64,000 nt of DNA, taken from Diphasiastrum complanatum (taxonomy: Eukaryota > Streptophyta > Lycopodiopsida > Lycopodiales > Lycopodiaceae). The translations under genes were made by a program, and so were the position numbers. The stretch is from NCBI GenBank assembly GCA_029204225.1, contig CM055094.1, forward strand, positions 28,012,107-28,076,106. The letters run 5' to 3'. Positions 55,303 through 64,000 of the stretch are shown here, one piece after another (the first letter of the stretch is position 1; each line of letters begins with the position of its first letter). The notes beneath the pieces are model-generated. The model saw only the letters and a list, made by a program, of their open reading frames with translations. It had not been told where the DNA came from and did not search any database.

Positions 55303-55705
55303 ATGGCTTCAATTGGAGCATTCCTTTTGGAAGCTAGTGAAAAATTGACTTCATCGAATTATCCTATATGGAAAGTGATGATGGAATCAATTCTAGTCAT
55401 TCAAGATCTCATAGGCATTGTGATGGGGATTGAGGGGGAGCCTCAAGTCCTTTAAGAGAATGTGAGATGTAAGAAGAGATCTAGAATGGCACTGCATTGC
55501 ATCAAGATGAACGTGTCCAATGAGATTCCTAGGGAGATAGGAGCATGTGCCTCTCCCAAAAATGCTTGGGATACATTGAAGGCTATCTATGAGTCCCATA
55601 ACACCTCAAGATTGCTCACCTTGAGGAATTAAATTCCCCAAAGCTACCAAAGTAAAGGGGAAAGTGCTCGAAGCTATGTGCTTAGAGTGAAGGACTACAA
55701 TAGGG
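55303..55705 (+). pseudogene. Copia gag N-terminal fragment
   Basis: From ATG 55303: ASEKLTSSNYPIWKVMMESI, LIGIVMGIEGEPQVL, stop at 55453, then SRMALHCIKMNVSNEIPREI, PKNAWDTLKAIYES, TSRLLTLRN, stop, SYVLRVKDYNR. It parallels the gag at 3906 block for block. It ends abruptly near 55705 against the minus-strand copia. Confidence 0.8.
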
Positions 55706-57576
55706 TGTCGAACCTCAGTTATTTGATTCGTTTGCCAGTATGATTTTCTACATGCTCTTTGAATTGTTTGAACTTGATGAAGGCCTCTGATTTTTGCTTA
55801 ATGAATTAAACAACTGTTCTTCTGGAAAATTCGTCAATAAAAGTAATGAAATACTTTGCATCTAGCAATGATGGAGTTTGCATAGGTCCACATATATCTA
55901 AATGAACAACATCTAACAGACCTTTTGTTGCATGCCTATCACTCGATCTAAAAGGAATCCTAGTCTATTTTCCAAGGATGCAGCTATGGCAGACAGGGAG
56001 ATTGACTTTTCCGGAAGCATAGCCGAGATCGAGTGCTTGGGATTGGACATGTTCGAAACAAATGCATAATTCAAGTGTCCTAAGCGATGATGCCATAGTA
56101 ATGCTTTATTGACAAGAACAAAGGTTTTCAAAGCTTGACTAGAATCAGAATAACAATATGCCAATCTATATAAGTATCCATGCCTCTTGCCGAGTGCAAG
56201 GATCTTATTACTCCTATCAATAATTCTGCATTGATCAGACTCAAACTCCACCTTATGACCTAAATCTGTAATTCTACTTACTAATAACATATTTGTAGAG
56301 AGTCTAGGAACATACAAGACTTTTGATAGTAGTTTGAATTGATCATGCTGGAACCTTAATCTTATAGTACCTTCACCATCGATAGTGTGAGTGCTATCAT
56401 CACCAAGATGAACATACTTCTTTGTGTTGTAAGGCGTATAGGAATGGAAAATCTCACGATGATTGGTCATTTTATGTTGAGTAGCTCCAGAATCAAGAAA
56501 CCACGAATCATCCGAATTTGCGTATTTGTCTTTGACCATAAAAGCGCCTTCTTCCATTTCGACTTCAAGAGATGCTGTAATTGTATTTGCTTGTTGATCA
56601 GGTTGCTTGGTTGCATTCTTCGATTTGAGAATTCGGCAATCTTGGATCTCATGGTTATTGCGTTTGCAATACTTGCAAAACATCTTCTTCTTCGACGAAT
56701 GTGGATTTGATGATTGTTCTTGACTTTGAGTCGGTTTTTGATTCGATGTAGGCTACTTGGAGTTTTTATACTTCTGTCATTTCGAGCCCTTGTTGACATA
56801 TAGAGCATGAGACGAAGAGGTAGACGAAGTGCCTTGACTTCTTCGATTATCTTCTTGCAGCAACATAGTGATAACTCTGGTAAGAATTAAATCTGAGTGT
56901 GGCGTGATGATCATCACCCAATTTCCATATGTAGATCCATGACTTGAAAGCAATGTCATAATTGTGTCTTGATCGTCTATGACTGATCCGACAGCGGCCA
57001 TCTGTTGCAAGAGATTCTTAAATTGATTAATATGATTATGAAGAGAATCATTATTTGACATCTTGAGTGTGTAGAATTTCCTTCGAAGATGTAACTTGGT
57101 AGTTACGTCTCTCACATCATATAGTGAGCTCATGATGTCCCAAACTTCTTTAGAAGTTCTGGCTTCAGCTACGTGGCCAATCTAAGTATTTGATATATTG
57201 AGGATAATAAGCGCGAAAGCTTTACCATCCTTTGATTTCCATTTTGAGTCTTCTATGTCGTCTTTAGGCTTCACTTCAATACCTATAACAACATCCAATA
57301 ACTCATTGGCAATTAGCAAGGTCTTCTTCATAAATTTCCATAAGTGATAATTGGATCCATTAAGCTTGTCTGCAATAAGACCAGCTTTACTTTGAGAATC
57401 CATCTAGAACTTTAGTCTGACAATGTTAAGAGAGATACCGTGTTGCGCTACAATTGGAAATCGATTCTCTGATACTGAAACAAATTGATTCGAACTGAAG
57501 AATAATTTGATATCGCGAAAGATATCAAGTATAAGAGCTTGAGTTCTAATATAGTATTAGGCCTTGAAGAACCAAT
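55706..57576 (-). mobile_element. Copia gag to integrase, minus strand
   Basis: Minus-strand order: gag start (LIADKLNGSNYHLWKFMKKT, 57403-57182), gag core (TKLHLRRKFYTLKMSNNDSL, 57133-56777), zinc knuckle CKYCKRNNHEIQDC, protease DSWFLDSGATQHKM, pre-integrase ALLWHHRLGHLN (56683-55913), then integrase start and core in broken frames to about 55730. RT, RNase H and the 3' LTR are absent. The long frame at 56683-55913 is open for 256 codons, so this copy is relatively young. It belongs to the same family as 11290-14101. Confidence 0.85.
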
Positions 57577-57588
57577 GCTTTGATACCA
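57577..57588 (-). promoter_or_regulatory. tRNA-Met primer-binding site
   Basis: GCTTTGATACCA, inverse of TGGTATCAAAGC, lies between the LTR and the gag leader. Confidence 0.8.
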
Positions 57589-58606
57589 TGTTGGAAAGAG
57601 GTGTGTAAGAGATAGGTTGAATAGAATCGAATAAAAAAAAATTCGAACAACAAGAATTAAAACTTATTGTACACAGCGGAATAAACTATCTTTCTCTTTT
57701 TCTATACATGACTATGCCTATCAATTTTGAACAGAACAATAGTGATTGAAATCACGTTTGATCTTATAGTAACTAACTTTGAAATCAATTAGTACTACAG
57801 TGATTATGTAGCCAAACATTAAGCATTGAATTATCAGACAAATAATTAGTCGCGAAGAATTTCAGAATTGCATACATTCTAAGACGAATCTGAACGCAAT
57901 AAGAAGATAGTATTGATTCAATATAAAACGAGATAGATGTAAATGAGTACAACAAGTTTGCGGATCGAAGCCGCGTACTCTAAGCTATCTCTGAGCGACT
58001 AATAAAAGTCTAAATTAAGCGCAATGCTGATAAGCAATAAGCGCACTAGCAATCTCTAATCAACTCTAAAGAAGTGAGCTAGAATGCTCAAGAGTGTCCA
58101 AGCTCGCAGGCTTGAGAGAACGCTAACTATTCAATACTTGATGATTGATCTTCATGCCTAAGATGTAGGAATATGAACAACTATTTATGCTAAGCAATTA
58201 GGTCACCAAATGCGTCATCCAGTTGGCTGTGATGTCTGACATCCATCCAGTTAGGACTTCTCATAAATTATTTGTTGATGAATTAATGCAAGTCGGTGGC
58301 TTTGGTCATAAACAGTCTGTGCAGATTTAAACGTAAACTGTAACTCTGCAAAAATGAATGTAAACTGTCATGCGAAGGTCTTCGCCAACGTCATTTCCTT
58401 ATCATTTGAGGCATCTGGCATTTTGTGAGAAAGCCGAAGTGAGAGAAAATCCAAAATGACAAAAATCCCAAAAATGCCGACATTGTGAGCTGTTTTGAGT
58501 AGTTATGCAGACTGTGTAAAAACACAAAGAAATCTGCAGGTCTGGATAAAAAATTGGACGAAGATTAAAATGTCGATTAGTCAATCAGTAGGAGAATAAT
58601 TCAACA
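57589..58606 (-). repeat. Copia 5' LTR
   Basis: Reading minus, TGTTGAATTATTCTCC to TCTTTCCAACA, 1018 bp, with TG...CA ends and the primer-binding site next to its inner end. Outer border chosen because it mirrors the inner end and resembles the LTR start at 29192. Confidence 0.6.
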
Positions 58607-59715
58607 TTAAATTCATCATTCTAACTTTGAATCAGTCACACATTTCATAGTGTTTTTGTGTGAAGGACAAAATGGTCTATTGGGTTATTGTGAAAGATTA
58701 AAAAGTTATGGCATTGGTAGCTCCATGCAAAAAATACATAGGTTAGAGAATATGTGAAATGATTTGCTTACTGACTAAAAAGAAAAAGAGACTTTGTTAT
58801 TGCAAACAAGAAAAGATAATGAAATCTTAAATTTAGATAATTCTCATTTGCAGAATCTGATATTGAATCTTAATCAAGAAAATGATCATATGAAACTAGT
58901 TATAAAAACATTGTGTACCTCGAATTATCATATAAATGAGGAAATACCAATATTGGATTATAAACTACAAAGTAATAAGCGAAAAATAGTTGTGTCAAAA
59001 GGCATTAATGAACTTTCATCAAATGGGGGTTATCGAATTTTTTTTTTTTTTTTTTTGCTTTCAAGATATTGTTTGTAAATATTTGTGTCTTTCAAATTCA
59101 TTTGTGTGCCATTGATTGTAATTTGTTTTTCGAAATTCTATTTTCATTTTGCACGGTTACAAATGAATGGCAGTCCACACAAATGAAATTGAAAGACACA
59201 TATATTTTGACGTTGTCTTTGGATTTAGTTTCAGTTTTATATTTGTCTTTGTCTTCAAGGGATACAAAGGACCCAAGCTAGAAGCCAATATTACCGATTC
59301 CTCTAAAAAAATGTCCATATTTGCACACTCCATGGGGAGGTAAGGATCATAGAGAAATTGATATACCTTCATATTTTATTTGCTTGGAATACTAAGCCAG
59401 AGTCATCATCCGGACAAGCAATAGCTCGATTAGAGGAAGTTCTTTCCAAAGCAGGTCTTCAGAAGGGACATGTTAAAATACCAAAGGATGAAAAGCTTTC
59501 AGGCAAAACGGGAAACATTCCTTGGCAAACCAAGCATCATGGAGAAATCACATTGGCAAGCAAGAACAACATTTCATCAAAATACACAACTGGGTGGAAC
59601 ATCTTCAAAAAATAGTTACATCATACAACTATTTCAATGGTTCTACATACATGCTCAGATTTGATACACAACTAGATCCACAAATTATTAAAAATTCAAA
59701 AAGGCATGCAAATTC
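58607..59715. other. Unassigned; one coiled-coil-like frame
   Basis: A plus-strand frame at 58794-59078 has a leucine- and asparagine-rich, coiled-coil-like sequence (LILNLNQENDHMKLVIKTL). It and a second stretch at 59160-59620 are not recognised. A run of about 19 T lies at 59039-59057. Confidence 0.35.
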
Positions 59716-60083
59716 ATTTATTCACCAACTTGACATTTAGGCCTGCGACATTAAAAGTTCCACAAAAAGGCCTAAAGTCCTTTTATTGGCTTTCTAATTA
59801 TCAAATAACTATGTGATCATCGGGTTGGACTTACACACGCAGGGTGCCAAATCCCTCTCACTTATTGACTAGGGTTGGGGTTGTCTCGGGATCCAGAAAC
59901 TTTCCAACAGTCCAGGTAACCCCAATCCTAGTCAATAAGTGAGAGGGATTTGGCACCCTGCGTGTGTAAGTCCGACCCGATGAGCACATAGTTATTTAAT
60001 AATTAGAAAGCCAATAAAAGGACTTTAGGCCTTTTTGCGACTTTTAATGTCGCAGGCCTAAATGTCAAGTTAGTGAATAAATT
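59716..60083. repeat. Large foldback repeat, arms about 167 bp
   Basis: Left arm 59716-59882 and right arm 59918-60083 are inverted copies with only a few differences over their full length, for example CACACGCAGGGTGCCAAATC against GATTTGGCACCCTGCGTGTG. The spacer is 35 nt (59883-59917). No open frame; no clear target duplication. Confidence 0.9.
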
Positions 60084-60413
60084 TGGGTCTCCCACCAAAA
60101 TTGGTTCAAATTCAAATTCAAATTGGTTCCTTCCAATTACTGAATGGGTTCCCACTCTTTTTTAAGTTTGAATAGTTAGGGAGGTAGAAATGGGCCAATA
60201 GGATTTTGAGGCTAGGGCCCTCGTCTCCACTATAATTAGGGGAAAACTCGAGTTGCTCCTCATGTTCAGATCTTCATTTCAATATAAGCAGATTGGCTCT
60301 CGTATGGCATGGACTTGTGAATGTGCTTGCTCTCTATCTCTTTTCCACCTTCTCTCATGCTTTTGTTGTATTCGCTAATTGTTGGATCTGAATATTTTGG
60401 GATTGTATGTTCT

Positions 60414-60587
<174 letters not shown>

Positions 60588-60799
60588 CAAGCATCTATCT
60601 CATTGTGGATCATATGGTTAATGGATGTAGTGTTAATGCTTAGGGTTAATGGATGTTAGAGTTAGATGTGGGTCTTATAAACATGCTGAATTCTGAGATA
60701 TGCTATCGCTCTCATGGGAACGAACCAACGCATGACAACTAACTTCATCTCCTTGATGCTTGAGTGCTTGGATCTTGGGTTGAGAATAGGCTAGGAAAT

Positions 60800-62460
60800 A
60801 AAGCCGCTACACTCTTCTATTTTGTATGCTCTGAAATCCAGTAGCGCAATGATGCGAGACCCACCTTATAATTTTGCAGTTCGGAGCCCGTCTCGTGTCT
60901 TTCCGATATCAGCTCTCGATATCACCATCACGAGGTGGAATCTCATTGCATTGGAAGCCCTCTATACTGCATATAAGGACTTCCAACAAACTAAGCTATT
61001 TGAAGACTTGATGTTGTGCTCAATTCATGGAAAGAGGATAACTCTCATGCCATAGGACATGCACCTCTTGATGAGGTTCCGTAACACATATGATCAAGTG
61101 TTCCAATCTTGATTCACCATAAGGCCAACACTCATGGAAAGGGGGCCGGTTCCTCCCAGAAAAAAGAGGAAGCAGTCGAAGCCAAAGAGGGCAAGCAAAG
61201 ATGTGAGATCACCTAACAATTCGCCTAGTCCTCCTCTTAGGAAGGATTTTGCTTCCACGTCGTTCCATGCCCGTCTGGAAAGCCCCATGATCACATTAGA
61301 TTATGCCAGCTCGAGTCCTCCAATTTCAAAAGCGAAGGATCTCAATGCTTTTGTAGATAAAATTGTTGCTGAGGAGGAGATTGAGTCCAGTGTGGAGAAG
61401 TTTTACAAAGAACTACTTGTCCAATTCCCCGTCGATACCAAGGACTCATTTTAGATGAGATTAATTATAAAAACTTTATAAATCCTCGACATTGTAATGA
61501 GTTTATAGATAAGACCTTTGACATCTCGGACCCAGTCGTTGAGACTGGAATAATGTATTTTGTACATAAATGTATATATGGCATCACAAAAGTTTGAATT
61601 TATTTTTCTTTATTTTGGGCATTCACTGGATATCGAAACTAGTAAAAAATTTGTCAAGACGTTACGGGTGGAGGCAAATGTCTTCATCCTTCCATACCTA
61701 TAAAATGTAAGTTGCTCGCATTTATTTTAGAATTTTCTTTTGTTATTTTGTTACATTTTTGGTGACTCATTGGTCTTTATTTGTTGGCAATAAACATTGG
61801 AGCGTCCATATAATTTCTTTCAAAGTGGACTCAACTGAAAGCTACAAACCTGTGTGCATGAAAATTATTTCCTTGAATGCCACCCACTTACATGTGGACT
61901 CCATGTACAAGAGGATGGTGGAGGTACTTCCCAGGCCCGTTGGGACAAACATAAACAATGATATGGAAATTGTTGATGCAAAGTTTTGGAGATCTTTTTA
62001 CTCCTCTTTTCAACTACAAGTTATCATGCAGTTAAGACTTTTATTGCCCTCTAATAAATTAAAAATTATACTTTGTCATATTTTAGTCCTCCTAGCAAGA
62101 CAATGCATTCAATTGCCGATGGTTTTGCATTCATAATATAAAATCATTTTTGGAGTGGTACACGACACAATCGTCCGATCCTGACATACGTGAGGAAACT
62201 TCCATTTATCTCAAGTATTTTGCTATTATTTTAATGGATTAGTTTCAAGATATTGTTTACCAAGATGATCAGTTAATTCAAGAATTTTTTTTACAGTTCC
62301 GATGTCATGAAATATTGATGAACTGTATGTACGAGTTCCGACAGGAGATGCTGCAGATTCTATTATCACACGCAAGGACCCACCCAACTCAAAAGAAGAA
62401 GAAAGCGATGAAGGTTTCTCTATAGAGAACACCGCTCCTCCCACCTTGTTGGAAATGTAA
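60800..62460 (+). pseudogene. Ulp1/SENP-type cysteine protease gene, degenerate
   Basis: A plus-strand frame from about 60822 to 61454 (interrupted by stops at 61053 and 61110) carries a basic, nuclear-signal-like stretch (PPRKKRKQSKPKR). From 61660, ANVFILP and, at 61795-61830, NKHWSVHIISF give the catalytic His-Trp; LHVDSMY at about 61885-61910 gives the Asp; and 62096-62120 reads QDNAFNCRWF, the Gln oxyanion and Cys site, normally Q-x-N-x-x-D-C-G-x-F. The last is in phase with the previous exon if 62020-62095 is a GT-AG intron. A final piece (FRCHEILMNC, after a strong acceptor at 62295) resembles the usual C-terminus. D-to-N and G-to-R changes next to the Cys, plus stops, argue for a pseudogene, perhaps carried by a Mutator-like element. 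Confidence 0.55.
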
Positions 62461-63011
62461 AGATGTGTAAATAGATATGTAATGATTTGCTTATAGAAAG
62501 TTCACTTACAATTAAAAGTCACCACATTGGATGATGCATAGAAGATATAGATATAATAGAAAAATGCACACAAAGGGCTATTAGTGAAAAGCCGCATATA
62601 TTTTATTGATTTTGTGAACCATGTACATTCTGGAAAATATTTAATACTAAGTATTCAAGACAATCTTGAATAAATTTGAGACATTGCCTTCTGTCTTTTT
62701 TTGAAAGCTTGTGATTGAAAGTTTTGAAATTTGATTCGGGTAGAAAACTATTTTGAACTTGCATATCAAAACATTATGATACAATTTATGAGAGTATAAC
62801 CAAAGAGTATGAAAATGTCATTTAATAGATGCAAACAAGCTATAACATATCTATATCGCGATTTTACAGATGCTGAATAAACATCATATCTTAGTGCTAG
62901 TATTTATGATTTGTTGCTTGTTTGTCATTCCAAGATTTATGCAATTTCAACAACTTCTATGCTTGTCTTTAAATCCTCGAACTGTAGACAGTTCTCTTGT
63001 CTTGGTCTTAC
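62461..63011. other. No gene recognised
   Basis: AT-rich; could be intron or 3' flank of the minus-strand exons to its right. Confidence 0.4.
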
Positions 63012-63859
63012 CTGTCAAAGCAACATGTCAGGCCATATTGAAAAGCAAAATTATAACATTGTAGAGAAGATTCACATATATGTACCAATCTCTCATTGAC
63101 TTGAAAATAAAAGCATTCTGGGATACTATATTGCAGTAACGTAAGCTCTGATCGAATGTGATTCAATGTCCAATCTCCTTCCACCTCCATTGTTGTAATA
63201 ATAGCATCATTTTGCTTCACCTAGATTTTTGTTTGATCTTGATGATTCAATGTCATATCTTGGTCTAATGCTTTCCATTCATTGTTAATTTTAGACCATC
63301 TTCTATAATAAAATATTAAAGAGAGCATTTTTTTTTCTCTATATGGTATCTAAATTTCATTGATGATTTAACTATGCACTTGATGTTGCCATTACTAATT
63401 TTATCCCATTGATCATCTGGGTCTGATAACATGTCATCCATCAAATCACTAGAAATGAACATTCTTGTTGTTCTTCAAACATTACAATAAGCAAAAAAAT
63501 CTATAGATATTGCAAAAGGCAAAAACCAATGCAATCTATTGATTTTGGAACCAGTGTTGTATTTTATGCAGTTCTGAATGTCCATAAAAAATCGTGATCG
63601 AAGCTCTCTGCTATGGTAGAATCTAGAGGAATCCATTCTTCACGTGAAAAAGAGGGTAGCGATATTGCCGCCAATCTTCCAATTGAATTTTTCAAGGATG
63701 GTATGTAAGATAAATCATAGAAGAAAATACAAGAATCCAAAAGTGATATCAATGAACGGCTTTTATATTGGAGAAGACCAATATAAGAATGAATAATATC
63801 TATGATGCCAGCAAGAAATTGTATTGGTTGCCATTCAATAATGTTTGATGGGTACAAAT
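63012..63859 (-). other. Possible exons of an unidentified minus-strand gene
   Basis: Three minus-strand blocks look exonic. 63859-63564 follows a strong acceptor (T-rich tract, TTTTGCAG) and reads LYPSNIIEWQPIQFLAGIID, YDLSYIPSLKNSIGRLAAIS, SFSREEWIPLDS to a stop. About 63448-63330 follows TTTCTAG and reads MDDMLSDPDDQWDKI. 63221-63012 reads VEGDWTLNHIRSELTLLQYS, IPECFYFQVNERLVHICESS and ends at a donor, GACAG|GTAAGA. I do not recognise the family. In-frame stops between blocks mean either introns I cannot place or a pseudogene. The gene would begin beyond 64000. Confidence 0.35.
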
Positions 63860-64000
63860 CTGCAAAAAAAAAAACAAAAACAAAAACATATATCAAGACA
63901 TGTCACATTACTCCCATACAGATCTGAGTAATGAAATGTAGAAAGTTCAAGGTCAAATTTTTTCCATAACTTACAATTGCATTTGAGTCTATCATTCGAA

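Overview
The window reads as nuclear DNA of a land plant with a large, transposon-rich genome. The evidence is GT-AG introns, plant-type Ty1/copia and Ty3/gypsy retrotransposons primed by initiator tRNA-Met, hAT-type insertions with 8-bp target duplications, several LINE families and long GA/CT microsatellites. The style fits a fern or another non-flowering plant, but that is inference; no marker here fixes the species.

The one gene I can read from end to end is on the + strand. Ten coding exons between 17057 and 48124 join in phase to a 300-residue amidohydrolase-2 family protein, related to the plant proteins usually labelled 2-pyrone-4,6-dicarboxylate hydrolase-like or y4mH-like. Its coding sequence is 903 nt spread over 31 kb. 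A TATA box (16499) and a 5' leader exon with a short intron precede it. Intron 4 (12.9 kb) holds a decayed gypsy element with a second, opposite gypsy fragment inside it, a TRIM-like remnant, a copia 3' half with its LTR, an hAT transposase relic and an hAT insertion. Intron 6 (5.0 kb) holds a copia fragment, LINE pieces and another hAT insertion. Intron 8 (4.1 kb) has unrecognised coding-like sequence and hAT-like ends. Intron 9 (2.9 kb) has a third complete hAT insertion just upstream of the last exon. Two exons have long (GA)n arrays directly before their 3' splice sites.

Left of the gene (1-16.4 kb) is a pile of nested elements: a minus-strand copia cut by a plus-strand copia LTR, that copia cut by a LINE with a restriction-like endonuclease, then more minus-strand copia pieces. 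Right of the gene (48.2-64 kb) are four copia fragments in both orientations, two LTRs with adjacent primer-binding sites, a 69-bp hairpin insertion inside one copia copy, a 167-bp-arm foldback repeat, the longest (GA)n array, a degenerate Ulp1-type cysteine protease gene and, at the right edge, possible exons of an unidentified minus-strand gene.

The strongest structural observations are: GA arrays replacing the pyrimidine tract before two splice acceptors; a LINE family whose 3' ends run into CT-type microsatellites; a set of hAT-like elements each with its own short palindromic motif repeated near both ends, two of which share a core but have different ends; and the large foldback near 60 kb.
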